Part shown: positions 40,539 through 49,543 of the stretch, in pieces
Position numbering within the stretch: the first letter of the stretch is position 1
How the letters are laid out: each line of letters opens with the position of its first letter
Program-made: the position numbers and the translations under genes
Notes under the pieces: model-generated
What the model saw: the letters and a program-made list of their open reading frames with translations, nothing else
Database searches by the model: none
What the model was told of the DNA's origin: nothing
DNA from: Bacillota bacterium
GTDB lineage: Bacteria > Bacillota > GCA-003054495 > Carboxydocellales > JAJZTU01
Assembly: GCA_021848765.1 (NCBI GenBank)
Contig: JAJZTU010000001.1
Span: forward strand, 1-55,762
Reading direction: 5' to 3'
Length of the DNA: 55,762 nucleotides

Positions 40539-41345
40539 TTAAATAATTTCTTTTTCCTTTATTTCAAGCTGCCTGCGCTTCAAGGCTAACAGCTCAGCAT
40601 TTGGATTGTGTTCTCCCGTTGATTCATCCGGTGCCGGCGGTGCCGGTGGTTCGTTTTGCTGATTTTTGGGCTTTTCAGGCGGCAAAATGACTAGTTTTGG
40701 TGCGTTTTTATACTTTTTTAGATCTATTTGCTGCCCGTTTATAGTGAGAATTCCGGCTTTCAGAGACGCTGCAACCGCTTTTTCTGGTTCAATCTCATCC
40801 ACAAAGCCATAAGAAACCGCTTCCTCGGCCGTCATCCATGTCTCAGCTTTCATTAGCTCAACAATTTTTTCTTTGCTCAAACCTGTCTTGCTCTCGTATG
40901 CGGCAATTATTGACTCCTCGATTTTCTCCAAATCGTCAGCGAGTTTTCGGAAATCATCAGAGTTTCCTGCGGCCCAAGTCCATGCCTTATGTACCATCAT
41001 CATTGCGTTTTTGGGCATGTAGACTGTGTCCCCGGCCATTGCTATAACTGATGCTATGGAGGCGGCCAAACCGTCAACGTAGACGCTGATTTTGGCGTTA
41101 TGCCGCTTCAATATGCTGTGAATGGCTTGTCCCGCAAACACATCACCGCCCGGGCTATTAATAAAGACCTTGATTTCGCTGACATTTCCCAGTGCATCAA
41201 GGTCTTCTTTGAATTGCTTTGGCGTTACCTCATCTCCCCACCAGGAGGAGCTGCTGATTTCGCCATATAGGAGCAGTTCCGCGCTTTCTGAGTTCGCTTC
41301 CGCTCGGAAGTTCCAAAACTTTTTATTATTTTTCAAACCCTTCAC
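40539..41345 (-). CDS. Prohead protease, ClpP-type
   Basis: 268 aa. ClpP fold with INSPGGDVFAGQAIHSILKR, the catalytic Ser in GLAASIASVIAMAG and His in MMMVHKAWTWA. A C-terminal Pro-rich, charged extension. Located between portal and capsid as usual; it matures the capsid. Confidence 0.93.
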   Translation of the reverse strand: MKGLKNNKKFWNFRAEANSESAELLLYGEISSSSWWGDEVTPKQFKEDLDALGNVSEIKVFINSPGGDVFAGQAIHSILKRHNAKISVYVDGLAASIASVIAMAGDTVYMPKNAMMMVHKAWTWAAGNSDDFRKLADDLEKIEESIIAAYESKTGLSKEKIVELMKAETWMTAEEAVSYGFVDEIEPEKAVAASLKAGILTINGQQIDLKKYKNAPKLVILPPEKPKNQQNEPPAPPAPDESTGEHNPNAELLALKRRQLEIKEKEII

Positions 41346-41351
41346 CTCCCT

Positions 41352-41465
41352 TCAAAAAAATAAAAAACACCATTTAGGTGCATTATGACTTTTATTCCTG
41401 CCCACTAACTCAATCACTACAAGCCTACCGAATCGCCTGTTTGTTAAATCCAAAAATTTAGGCAT
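41352..41465 (-). pseudogene. N-terminal remnant of a homing endonuclease
   Basis: 37 codons from ATG 41465 (GGAGGG upstream): MPKFLDLTNRRFGRLVVIEL and on to VGRNKSHNAPKW. This is the typical N-terminus of a phage HNH/AP2-type endonuclease, which usually continues LW.CRCDCG. It breaks at that point into AT-rich sequence. Confidence 0.65.
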
Positions 41466-41559
41466 AATAAAAACACCCTCCATTGTGTTTCTCTCCAGTT
41501 CTTAAGTGAGAACGGCGGCTGGAGGACCGCCTTTCGCCCCGTCGAGCTATCTCACAAAA

Positions 41560-42777
41560 TTATTGGTTTCTTGTTTGCTCAGTTGGTTCTTTACCAGCTT
41601 CGATATAATTTAGAGGTTGAAGGTAAATATCACCGTTAGGAATCGGGTTCATATCCTCCAACTCCCGGATGTCATTAGCACTGAGCCATCCGTTTTGACG
41701 GCCAAAAGAATAACCTTCCATTCGGGTCCGGAAGTCACCCCGTAGAAGGCCATCAACGGTAAACTTGGCGAAGTATTTTTTGCGTTCTGTAGGGTTTAGT
41801 AGGTCTTTCGATATGGCTTGTTCAATCTTCACGAACCACGGGCGCATTGTGTACACCACAAATCCTATCGCTTGTTGTTCAATGTTAGAAAATGTGGCTC
41901 GCTCAAGATCCATTATCATGTGCGGCGGGACATTAAAAAACCTTGCAACTTCAATTACTTGAAACTTTCTGCTCTCTATAAATTGACTACTATCCGGGGG
42001 CGTGTCAATCTTATGGAACTTGAGTCCTTGCTCCAAAAAAATAATCCGGTTGCTGTTGGTCAGTCCGGAATGAGCCTCGTTGAATGTTTTTTTGTATCGC
42101 TCAAATGCCTCATCGCTTAACTGGCCAGGGTACTCTGCTATGCCACCGGCATTGGTACCCTGACTAAAGAACCGCGCCCCAAATTCTTCGGTGGCTATGG
42201 CTAAGCCGAATGCCTCCCTGGCCAAAACAACCGGCTCAAAACTGTTCACCCCATCCAAGTTCATGCCCTTAAGGTGCAGGACTTGACTGGCTTTAAGGAT
42301 ATACCCTTTACCGTCAGGGGCATGGATGAAGTATAACAACTCCTTTGTTTTTGGGTCTCTTTTTACGTCAACGCTGCCGCTTGGTATCGGCCATAATTCT
42401 GCAATTTGCCCGGCTCCATTCCTCACTATTTCAGCAAAACCACCCTTAGTTAGGAGCATGTTCACCATTAGCGTCTGCCGAAACTCAAAGCTGGTCATTT
42501 CCGGGTTTGCGATATCATGCAGGACTGGATACAGTGGATGCGCATAGGCTTTTTCTTTGCCCCGCTCAAGCCTTCGATACAGTGGGAGAGGTAAGCTGGC
42601 AATGGTTTCGCTTAACAGCTTAACGCAAGCGTAAACAGCCATTACCTGCAATGCCCGGTCAATGTTGACCTGGACTCCAGACTTTGATTTAGCGCCACCC
42701 AGAAGGTCGATAAGCCATTTTTCCGGGTTACTGAGGGCGCTGTTTTTAGTTTTAAACAAACTTGATACGATACCCAA
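41560..42777 (-). CDS. Portal protein, HK97 family
   Basis: 405 aa. VNIDRALQVMAVYACVKLLS, ETIASLPLPLYRRLERGKEK, HPLYPVLHDIANPEMTSFEF, LHLKGMNLDGVNSFEPVVLA, VARFFNVPPHMIMDLERATF and FAKFTVDGLLRGDFRTRMEG are typical of phage portal proteins. Forms the dodecameric DNA port. Confidence 0.96.
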   Translation of the reverse strand: MGIVSSLFKTKNSALSNPEKWLIDLLGGAKSKSGVQVNIDRALQVMAVYACVKLLSETIASLPLPLYRRLERGKEKAYAHPLYPVLHDIANPEMTSFEFRQTLMVNMLLTKGGFAEIVRNGAGQIAELWPIPSGSVDVKRDPKTKELLYFIHAPDGKGYILKASQVLHLKGMNLDGVNSFEPVVLAREAFGLAIATEEFGARFFSQGTNAGGIAEYPGQLSDEAFERYKKTFNEAHSGLTNSNRIIFLEQGLKFHKIDTPPDSSQFIESRKFQVIEVARFFNVPPHMIMDLERATFSNIEQQAIGFVVYTMRPWFVKIEQAISKDLLNPTERKKYFAKFTVDGLLRGDFRTRMEGYSFGRQNGWLSANDIRELEDMNPIPNGDIYLQPLNYIEAGKEPTEQTRNQ

Positions 42778-42787
42778 TATCCTTCAC

Positions 42788-42973
42788 CTACTTCCCGGAC
42801 TTGAATAGATTAGCCAGATATGGTGCCAAAGCCAGCAATAGCAGTAGACTACCTACAACAATCAATGAAGCTGGTCGGCTGATTAACCATGTGCCTGCCC
42901 CGATTAGCCCAATGCCCATAAAAACAAAAACGTCAGTTGGATCTGGTCTATAATTTTTCTTTTCTTCACGCAT
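42788..42973 (-). CDS. Small membrane protein between terminase and portal
   Basis: 61 aa: a charged start, then two hydrophobic stretches (about 12-28 and 33-52) and a basic tail. A small membrane protein here is common in phages of this type. Function unknown. Confidence 0.6.
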   Translation of the reverse strand: MREEKKNYRPDPTDVFVFMGIGLIGAGTWLISRPASLIVVGSLLLLLALAPYLANLFKSGK

Positions 42974-42990
42974 ACGGTTGCTTTCACCAC

Positions 42991-44550
42991 CTAAAAAGTT
43001 CTCACGCCGCGCTCTTCATACACCGAAGGTCCAGTTGTTTCCATCCTCACAGCAATAGCCATGGCGTTTATCCAAGCTACCGTCAGGTCAATCCGGTCTT
43101 TGGACTTATTTTTCATTGGCTTAATATTTTCATTACCATCTACAGCAGTGACAACATTACCGAAGCACCACCTCGCCAGCGGGTTTTCCTCGTGGGTAAA
43201 CTGGCCAGACCGCAAAAGACGTTCAATCTCCTTCATGGCTGGTGACATGTTGGCCATATTCTGGCTAACTTCCAGAAATTCCACGTTCTCTTTTTGCAGT
43301 CTCTGGGTTAGCATCCGGCTATTCCATGGGTCCGTACCCCCATGTAGGAACTTGTATTGTTTGCTGAGGGTCAGGATTCTGGCTTCAACAAATTCATAGT
43401 CAACGACATTTCCCGGAGTGGCATGGAGAAAACTTTGTTTAACCCATCGGTCATAGGGAACGCCGTCACGTTGGATTCTTTCTTTCATGTTGTCCTCAGG
43501 AATCCAGCCCTCAATCAACACCCGCCAGTCCTCCAGGCCTTCCTGGGGTGGGAAAACTAAAGCAAGCCCGGTTAAGTCAACAGTGCTGGACAAATCCAGT
43601 CCTGGATAGCATTTTTTACCGACAAGGTCTGCTTTTGACCATTTCCCGACTGTAGAGTCCCACAGCGTTAGTGGTAGCCAACCAATGCGTTTGACCGATA
43701 TCCACTGGTTAAGTCTGAGCCAACGGAAAAGCCGCTCCTCGGCCTCATTATTTCTGGCTCCAATTGCGGCTTGTCGTACTTTTTCGATTGGAATTGTATG
43801 TCCCAAGGATGGGTTTGCTTTATGCCAATTTTCTTCATCCCACGGGTCCGCATCTTCGGGTAGTCCGTAAATCCGGCAGTACCAGCGCGGGTCGACAATC
43901 TCCCCAGAAACAATCTTCTGGGCCTTCTCATGTATCTCCCAACCAATTGAATTACGGTCCGGATCGTCGCCGGCTGTGGTTATTACCCACCAAATAGGCT
44001 GACGTCTTGCATCGCCCGCGCCAAAGGTCATTATGTCCCACAACTGACGATTGGGCTGAGCGTGAAGTTCATCGAATATGACCGCAGAAGGCTTATAACC
44101 ATGTTTCGAGTATGCCTCAGCCGAAAGCACCTGATAGAATGTCTTTGTTTTGGTATCCTCAAGGCGTTTTTTGCTAGCCGTATATTTGCAGCGCTTTTTA
44201 AGCGGTGGGCATTGTTCAATCATTTCAACTGCAACGTCAAAGGCAATCGATGCCTGCGATCGCTCGGCTGCACAGCCGTAAACCTCTCCGCGAATCTCGC
44301 CATCGCAGAACGTATGATATACCCCTGCGGCTGCGGCTAGCTCAGTTTTCCCGTTCTTTTTGGGAACCTCCAGGTAGACGAATTGATACTGCCTGCTTCT
44401 TTCGTTCGTTAGGGTTCCGTAGACATCGGAGATTATTCCATGCTGCCACGGCAAAAGGTTAAATGGTTTGCCGTACCACTCGCCATCGGTATGTTTTAGG
44501 CACTCGATGAAGCTCGTTGCCAGTAGAGCGCTTTCATTATCAAAAGGCAT
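42991..44550 (-). CDS. terL: Terminase large subunit
   Basis: 519 aa. ATPase with Walker A-like VYLEVPKKNGKTELAAAAGV and Walker B VIFDELHAQPNRQLWDIM; ITTAGDDPDRNSIGW; nuclease domain beginning YPGLDLSSTVDLTGLALVFP. Packages DNA into the prohead. Its start overlaps the end of terS by one base. Confidence 0.96.
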   Translation of the reverse strand: MPFDNESALLATSFIECLKHTDGEWYGKPFNLLPWQHGIISDVYGTLTNERSRQYQFVYLEVPKKNGKTELAAAAGVYHTFCDGEIRGEVYGCAAERSQASIAFDVAVEMIEQCPPLKKRCKYTASKKRLEDTKTKTFYQVLSAEAYSKHGYKPSAVIFDELHAQPNRQLWDIMTFGAGDARRQPIWWVITTAGDDPDRNSIGWEIHEKAQKIVSGEIVDPRWYCRIYGLPEDADPWDEENWHKANPSLGHTIPIEKVRQAAIGARNNEAEERLFRWLRLNQWISVKRIGWLPLTLWDSTVGKWSKADLVGKKCYPGLDLSSTVDLTGLALVFPPQEGLEDWRVLIEGWIPEDNMKERIQRDGVPYDRWVKQSFLHATPGNVVDYEFVEARILTLSKQYKFLHGGTDPWNSRMLTQRLQKENVEFLEVSQNMANMSPAMKEIERLLRSGQFTHEENPLARWCFGNVVTAVDGNENIKPMKNKSKDRIDLTVAWINAMAIAVRMETTGPSVYEERGVRTF

Positions 44551-45110
44551 CAGGGACCACCGCCCCTCCTGCTAAGAAGTGCGGACATTGGGTCTCCATC
44601 CTCTTCTTCAGGAGGTTTCTTTGGAATGGATCTTAGAGCTGACTGGATGGTCATGATGTTCTCTTTCTCGATGTCCAGCATCATCTTCCGCTTATCCATG
44701 ATCTTTTTATCCAGAGCCAAAAACCGGTTATGGATGCGGTCCTTTTTATCCAGATAAGTCATGAAGTCCATCTCGCCATTCCGGTGGGCTTCGTACAGTT
44801 CCTGCAGTTCATCGTTGCAGTTACTTTTCAGGGCTTCAAACTTCTTGCATTCACTGTGTAGCAAGCAATACCTGTTGATAACTCCTTCATGGAGCGCATC
44901 ATCCTTATTGATAGCTTTTAGAACTTTCTTTATCCGGACAAACTCTTTATGCGCAATCTCGTCAGCTTTAACGTCCGGCCACTCCTTCAGTGAGATGCCG
45001 GTCAGTAGACTATTCTCAGCTTTTTCCCTTTGTTTGATTTCAGCTTTGGTTAGATGGCGTTTGTTGCCTTCCAACATAATTAAAGATATCGGTTTAGGTC
45101 TTGCAGGCAA
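44550..45110 (-). CDS. terS: Terminase small subunit
   Basis: 186 aa. MPARPKPISLIMLEGNKRHL, a helical middle with GVINRYCLLHSECKKFEALK, and a C-terminal MLDIEKENIMTIQSALRSIP. Matches P27-type small terminases, which recognise the packaging site. Confidence 0.88.
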   Translation of the reverse strand: MPARPKPISLIMLEGNKRHLTKAEIKQREKAENSLLTGISLKEWPDVKADEIAHKEFVRIKKVLKAINKDDALHEGVINRYCLLHSECKKFEALKSNCNDELQELYEAHRNGEMDFMTYLDKKDRIHNRFLALDKKIMDKRKMMLDIEKENIMTIQSALRSIPKKPPEEEDGDPMSALLSRRGGGP

Positions 45111-45375
45111 TCAAATCACCACCTTCCTTGAATTCTTCGTATTGGTTTTTAGTGTTATCGCCATAACCGTATGCATTATGGAATCTGGAAAGTTGATGCA
45201 CGAATAAAATTAGCGCGAAGGTTGCTGTTGGTCTCGGTAGGAAAGGTTGGAAGGAATTGGATGCCCCCCTCCCCCACCTTTCGACATTTTCCGACATTTT
45301 CCATCTATGCACCTACTGCCGCACTTCATTACCGTTATCGATTGTGTATCGCTTCATCTTTCATAACCTCCACTG
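45111..45375. other. Gene-free stretch upstream of terS
   Basis: 265 bases with no convincing gene, only short ORFs. It contains a C-rich run (CCCCCCTCCCCC) next to a tandem repeat TTTCGACATTTTCCGACATT (about 45278-45297). A packaging (cos or pac) site would fit here, but I cannot show one. Confidence 0.4.
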
Positions 45376-45939
45376 CTAGGCGATATGTTTCCATGTATTT
45401 CCTAACTTCAAATCGCTAATACACTTGGGACTGACACCATACTTTCTTGCTATTTCGGTTTGTTTGACTCCCTCTGCCAAAAGAGCTTTGATAGTCTTTA
45501 CTTTCGTCTCGTTGAGTAATGCTTTGGGCGAATGCTCGCCCTTTAGGTTTAACCCCAATGCCACGCTGTGATCTATGTTTCCTTGCCTATCACACCATTC
45601 TAAATTAGATGCGGCATTGTCGTATTTATCAGCGTTTATATGATTGACCTCTTTGTGGTTCTCGGGGTTGGGTATGAAATGGTGAGCTACAAGTCGATGA
45701 ATATAAAATCTTTTTCCTCTGCCTAATTGAACAGAAAGATAGCCTTTCCCGTTATCGTTCGGGCTTAAAATTCTGCCCTTTTTTATCCTGGAAACAAAAT
45801 GACCGCCTTGCTTATGTTTGCAAGTTCGGTCACGACTTTTTACCCTACCTAAATTACTTACTTGATAATGTGGATGACCAACGATATCTACCCACACCTC
45901 TTCGATATGCTTATTTTTTAGCAACGCCAAAACCTCCAT
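45376..45939 (-). CDS. HNH homing endonuclease with NUMOD4 and HTH
   Basis: 187 aa. NUMOD4 start EVWVDIVGHPHYQVSNLGRV, HNH core VNHINADKYDNAASNLEWCD, and a C-terminal HTH ALLAEGVKQTEIARKYGVSP. A free-standing homing endonuclease inserted near the terminase genes. Confidence 0.9.
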   Translation of the reverse strand: MEVLALLKNKHIEEVWVDIVGHPHYQVSNLGRVKSRDRTCKHKQGGHFVSRIKKGRILSPNDNGKGYLSVQLGRGKRFYIHRLVAHHFIPNPENHKEVNHINADKYDNAASNLEWCDRQGNIDHSVALGLNLKGEHSPKALLNETKVKTIKALLAEGVKQTEIARKYGVSPKCISDLKLGNTWKHIA

Positions 45940-46279
45940 CTTCTCTCACGGTCTTTCTGCTATGGCAGCTTTTGCATAAACTTTGATGGTTGTTCGGGTC
46001 CCAAAATAATTTATGGTCACCTTTGTGGGAAATTTTATGATCTACCTCTGTAGCCGGTACAACCTTGTCCACCTTCAGGCACTCCGCACACAGTGGATGC
46101 TGCCTCAAATAGTGTTCTCTGTAACGCCTCCAACGCGAACCATAACCCCTTTCATGGGCCGTCCCTCTCTCTTGCTCATACCTCCTGGCTTCTTGCTTAG
46201 CGTGCTGTTCGCAATATCGACTTTGCGTGAGGTTGGGGCACCCCGGTTTGTTACAAGGCCTTAACGGCTTTTGGGGCAA
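45911..46279 (-). CDS. HNH endonuclease (terminase-associated)
   Basis: 122 aa. Zinc motif CNKPGCPNLTQSRYCEQH, then PLCAECLKVDKVVPATEVDH, KISHKGDHKLFWDPNNHQSL, CKSCHSRKT. This is the HNH protein that sits beside terS in many HK97-type phages and is needed for packaging in HK97. It overlaps its neighbours. Confidence 0.92.
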   Translation of the reverse strand: MPQKPLRPCNKPGCPNLTQSRYCEQHAKQEARRYEQERGTAHERGYGSRWRRYREHYLRQHPLCAECLKVDKVVPATEVDHKISHKGDHKLFWDPNNHQSLCKSCHSRKTVREDGGFGVAKK

Positions 46280-47225
46280 TTACATCAACTCCATAATGTA
46301 CACCATTCCACCATGAGTGTTTTCTTCTATTTTCTGTTGCCCATAGTGGCTGTAGGTTTGTGTAATGGAAGCACTCTCTTTGTTGTCGCGGATCGGTTAA
46401 ATCAAATGATGCACACGGCCTAATATGATCTACCTGCCATCCGTTAGACTTGCCGTAATTTTCCCAAGTCATCCCATCTGTAAATAGTGCCTCGAGGTGC
46501 GTTCTCAGTTCGGCTCTAGTGCAACCTATTAACTTAAGCGTTGGTGCGCTTTTCTTGCGACCCAGTAAAATGTGTATAATTCTCGAACGAATGTTTCTGA
46601 TTATTTTTCTATTTGTCGTATCTTTACTTCTTTGCGCTTCTATAGCACATTTTGGGCATCTACTTCCTTGAACAAACACATTCGGCTTTGTCATGTATTC
46701 ATTCCCGCATCTATTATGCTTGATAAGTATTTTCTTGTTAGCATTTATATACTCACCTAAAACAGTGTACTCTCCACCAGTAGTATCATTGACATGCTTC
46801 ATAAATTCCTCTGTTGTCTTAGCAAATTTTGCCCTCAATCTTGCGGGTTGGCAAAACCTGCATCCTCCATTTTGGAGTAGCGATGAAGCCGTAATTTCAT
46901 ACTCTGCGCCACATAAATTATGCCTTACTTTTATTTTGTTACGATCGAGAGTGTACCTACTTAATAGCGAAAACTCGTTGCCGTATTTATTAAATATTTG
47001 CTCATTGAATTGTTCGTGTGATTTAGTCCTTCCCTTGCCGAAACATCCCTTGCATGCCCCGTTAAAAAGCAATTTAACCGGCAATCTTTTTGATGTTAGG
47101 CCGCATTCATTGCACTTTACTAAAACATTATATTTAGCACCTACATACTCACTTAATAAGCTATATTTAGCTCCATATTTTTCTTTAAGAATTTTTTCAA
47201 ACTCTGCATGAGTATATTTAGTCAC
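46251..47225 (-). CDS. Repeat zinc-ribbon HNH endonuclease
   Basis: 324 aa from GTG 47225. Three copies of a YS-LLSEY-(N)8-V-C-xxCG repeat (about 18-62, 80-125, 150-195), each ending with a CxxC zinc pair (CKGC, CRFC, CPKC). Then an HNH-like nuclease GWQVDHIRPCASFDLTDPRQ with NLQPLWATENRRK. A site-specific mobile nuclease whose repeats likely read DNA. Confidence 0.85.
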   Translation of the reverse strand: MTKYTHAEFEKILKEKYGAKYSLLSEYVGAKYNVLVKCNECGLTSKRLPVKLLFNGACKGCFGKGRTKSHEQFNEQIFNKYGNEFSLLSRYTLDRNKIKVRHNLCGAEYEITASSLLQNGGCRFCQPARLRAKFAKTTEEFMKHVNDTTGGEYTVLGEYINANKKILIKHNRCGNEYMTKPNVFVQGSRCPKCAIEAQRSKDTTNRKIIRNIRSRIIHILLGRKKSAPTLKLIGCTRAELRTHLEALFTDGMTWENYGKSNGWQVDHIRPCASFDLTDPRQQRECFHYTNLQPLWATENRRKHSWWNGVHYGVDVIAPKAVKAL

Positions 47226-47359
47226 GGTACAACCACCCTCTTATTAGGAATCGGACTTAGCAGCTTTGCTTGACACTCCCCACACTCTTCCTCATCCTCA
47301 TCGAAGTCCGTCTGAAAGAACTCTTTCCCGCATCGAATACACTTTCGTATCCATCCCAC
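47222..47359 (-). CDS. Tiny zinc-ribbon protein
   Basis: 45 aa from GTG 47359: CIRCGKEF and CGEC form a zinc ribbon, with an acidic loop DFDEDEEE. Its stop overlaps the next gene start. Confidence 0.6.
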   Translation of the reverse strand: MGWIRKCIRCGKEFFQTDFDEDEEECGECQAKLLSPIPNKRVVVP

Positions 47360-47363
47360 AGCC

Positions 47364-47513
47364 TCACCCCTGGTTCAGCTTCTCCGCCAACTCCTGCACC
47401 GCCTCAGCTATGTTCAATGCTATTACCCCAGGAGGCAGTCCAATACAAGCTCGCGCGACAACCTCGGGTATCTCCAGCATACACTCCGACACTTCCTTTG
47501 GGTCAACGTTCAT
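47364..47513 (-). CDS. Small hypothetical protein
   Basis: 49 aa, MNVDPKEVSECMLEIPEVVA, helical, overlapping the stop of the upstream gene (ATGA). Unknown function. Confidence 0.5.
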   Translation of the reverse strand: MNVDPKEVSECMLEIPEVVARACIGLPPGVIALNIAEAVQELAEKLNQG

Positions 47514-47752
47514 GCCGTATTCACCCTCCCCATCACGCTCTCACTGGCCACTATCGTCAATCCCCGCTCCCCTGCCGCAATATACTGCGCATCAGTACAG
47601 GGCTGCACCAGCAACACGCCCTTGACTGCTCCCCAGCTAAAGGCTATATTCCTTGCCGCAACAGCATCCGGCGCCATCAGGTAGCGGCGTTCTTCTCTCG
47701 ACTTCCCCCGGCCCATATGACCGAGTGCTATAAGAACTTCCCACGCTTGCAT
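47510..47752 (-). CDS. Hypothetical protein
   Basis: 80 aa, MQAWEVLIALGHMGRGKSRE, alpha/beta pattern with GVLLVQPCTDAQYIAAGERG. GAGGTGA ribosome site. Unknown function. Confidence 0.5.
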   Translation of the reverse strand: MQAWEVLIALGHMGRGKSREERRYLMAPDAVAARNIAFSWGAVKGVLLVQPCTDAQYIAAGERGLTIVASESVMGRVNTA

Positions 47753-47786
47753 TCACCTCACCCTTTCGGATTCTGGGCAAATAAAG

Positions 47787-47808
47787 AAGGCAGCCGATTG
47801 ACTACCTT
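47787..47808 (-). terminator. Terminator between early/middle and packaging genes
   Basis: On the minus strand AAGGTAG pairs with CTGCCTT (one wobble), followed by TCTTTATTTG. Follows the gene at 47818. Confidence 0.65.
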
Positions 47809-47817
47809 CCTAATGCT

Positions 47818-47985
47818 TTATCCCAACTTCTTCTCTAACCAATCTACTAATTTATCGAGTCGCAATTCTTTTACAATCAGGAGGATAAGCTCATTAACTT
47901 TCTGGCCACTTTCCTGCCGTAATCCCCAGTAAGTTTTGCTTTCCGCCTTTGCCAGCTCCTCATCGGTCAATAGGTTATCTTCCAT
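47818..47985 (-). CDS. Small hypothetical protein
   Basis: 55 aa, MEDNLLTDEELAKAESKTYW, helical with a leucine-rich end. GGAGG precedes the ATG. Unknown. Confidence 0.55.
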   Translation of the reverse strand: MEDNLLTDEELAKAESKTYWGLRQESGQKVNELILLIVKELRLDKLVDWLEKKLG

Positions 47986-48052
47986 ATGCTTTCCTCCGCA
48001 TTAACGGCAATCCATGTGCCTTGCGCCAGTTGTTATTAGTTACAACCTGCAT
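47975..48052 (-). CDS. Possible 25-aa protein
   Basis: MQVVTNNNWRKAHGLPLMRR then KAYGR. Overlaps the next gene by 11 bases. Weak ribosome site; a tentative call. Confidence 0.3.
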   Translation of the reverse strand: MQVVTNNNWRKAHGLPLMRRKAYGR

Positions 48053-48076
48053 CAGTATTTTTCTGCCTTCTGGTGT

Positions 48077-48235
48077 TTAGAGTAATCCCAACTTTATTTC
48101 ATGCCATTGTTTTTCCATAGCCATTTTCACCCTATTAAAGGCTCTAGCGTACTTTGCCATTACTTTTTTCACTGTTTCAATTGCCTTCTTATGAGCTTCA
48201 ATAGTTTCAGGTGTTAGACTAATTATATTTTCCAC
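48077..48235 (-). CDS. Small helical hypothetical protein
   Basis: 52 aa from GTG 48235 (GAGGTG upstream): VENIISLTPETIEAHKKAIE then ETVKKVMAKYARAF. A single long helix. Directly downstream of the late regulator gene. Confidence 0.5.
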   Translation of the reverse strand: MENIISLTPETIEAHKKAIETVKKVMAKYARAFNRVKMAMEKQWHEIKLGLL

Positions 48236-48307
48236 TGTTTTCACCTCGAGTCACTCAAATAATGACCACTGGAGGAATCCCTCTCGCACGTACCCACTAT
48301 TTATATT

Positions 48308-48841
48308 TTACTTCATCTTTTCCTGCTCGTGGTGCAATTTTACTGCAATTTTACTGCAATTTTTGAAATAACCCAAAGTTTTCGCCATTTCTATGAGTGC
48401 CTGCTTCTTCCAATAGTTCAGCGTCCTCTCGGATATGTACAAAGGCTGTTTGTGCCGGTTCCTGAAATTCCTCGGCAGAAATATGTCCGTGATATGCCAA
48501 TCACTGGCTCCGTCAATGAATTTCTTCTCCGCTACTGCCCGGAGCAGAGGCGGTAACGCATGAATGGCCGCATCTAGCAACCTGATTTCCCATCTATACT
48601 CTTGCAGCTCATATTCCATGGCTTCAGGCAGGTTCCCGGCCCCACTTCCCGAAATCAACCTGTCACCATAGGACGCTATTAGCCTCGGGCTTGGTGATGT
48701 GCTTTTTTCGATAGCTACTTCGATAGTGATGATGTTAGCCTGTAGTTCCCGGTATCGACCCAAACGCTTGATTAGATCCTTGCACCAAGGTTCATCGTAG
48801 ATACTCCGCTTTTTTGCTACATACTCCGCCCTCTGCTCCAC
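48308..48841 (-). CDS. ArpU/RinA-like late transcription regulator
   Basis: 177 aa from GTG 48841 (AGGAGG seven bases upstream). Family end LNYWKKQALIEMAKTLGYFK is typical of phage transcriptional activators encoded just upstream of the terminase in Firmicutes phages. The last codons contain a direct repeat of TTGCAGTAAAA. Likely activates late gene expression. Confidence 0.75.
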   Translation of the reverse strand: MEQRAEYVAKKRSIYDEPWCKDLIKRLGRYRELQANIITIEVAIEKSTSPSPRLIASYGDRLISGSGAGNLPEAMEYELQEYRWEIRLLDAAIHALPPLLRAVAEKKFIDGASDWHITDIFLPRNFRNRHKQPLYISERTLNYWKKQALIEMAKTLGYFKNCSKIAVKLHHEQEKMK

Positions 48842-48858
48842 CTGCTCACCTCCTAGAT

Positions 48859-49038
48859 TTATTTTATCCAGGTTGTTTTCCCGCTTTCCACCTCTTTGTC
48901 ATAGTCATACAGCGACATTTTTATTACCGCCACAGCAAACCACAACCAACCCACCCGCCACATTATGCGACTATTAAACTTCCATGGCTTTTTCTGAGCA
49001 GGTTTCCCAAATTCAAGCACAAGGCAAAAATCCTTCAC
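48859..49038 (-). CDS. Small membrane-associated protein
   Basis: 59 aa from GTG 49038: basic start, hydrophobic segment WRVGWLWFAVAVIKMSL (about 28-44), acidic tail. Function unknown. Confidence 0.5.
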   Translation of the reverse strand: MKDFCLVLEFGKPAQKKPWKFNSRIMWRVGWLWFAVAVIKMSLYDYDKEVESGKTTWIK

Positions 49039-49061
49039 GCCAACCCCGCCTTTCTACTCCT

Positions 49062-49232
49062 TTATAGCACTTCTCGCACCTTAATGTACTCCCTCAGCGC
49101 AATACACCTCTCACAGTCGCTCTGCCGCCCGCTCATCGCCATAACTGCCATGATCGCTGCCCCAAGCGCAAAGCTGCAAAACGCTACTGCCCAGAGCATC
49201 AGAAACAGGTTGTTCGCGATAAACTCAGCCAC
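49062..49232 (-). CDS. Small membrane protein
   Basis: 56 aa from GTG 49232 (AAGGAGGG upstream). One transmembrane helix NNLFLMLWAVAFCSFALGAA followed by a CxxC-containing tail (DCERCIALRE). Confidence 0.55.
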   Translation of the reverse strand: MAEFIANNLFLMLWAVAFCSFALGAAIMAVMAMSGRQSDCERCIALREYIKVREVL

Positions 49233-49234
49233 AC

Positions 49235-49522
49235 TTAGCCCTCCTTCCCCCTGTTCGCAATCTGCCGGCAGCCAACATGCACCTCCCGAAGTATCCTGTA
49301 TATAGCCCACATTCTGTCCTTAAGTGCGGCCGCATCAGATTTACTTAAGGCTTTATCCTTCCGGACCTCAAAATGGATTTCCGAAAAGCGTTCGGCAAGT
49401 GCTAAAGACCTCTGCATCAGGTCAAATGCTACCGCCTGGTCTACGTCAGTCAAGGTTTCATATGTTCCAAGGATGGTTAAATACTGATCGACTTCAGTCT
49501 GGTAGTTTTGGTAGTCTGCCAT
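49235..49522 (-). CDS. Helical hypothetical protein
   Basis: 95 aa. MADYQNYQTEVDQYLTILGT, LTDVDQAVAFDLMQRSLALA and ALKDRMWAIYRILREVHVGC give an all-helical protein typical of small phage proteins of this region. Function unknown. Confidence 0.6.
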   Translation of the reverse strand: MADYQNYQTEVDQYLTILGTYETLTDVDQAVAFDLMQRSLALAERFSEIHFEVRKDKALSKSDAAALKDRMWAIYRILREVHVGCRQIANRGKEG

Positions 49523-49543
49523 TCTCCATCACCTCTTTCGGTG

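Noticed and set aside
45094..45312. 72-codon minus-strand frame upstream of terS
   Set aside because: Low-quality composition, no clear ribosome site and overlap with the terS start; treated as gap.
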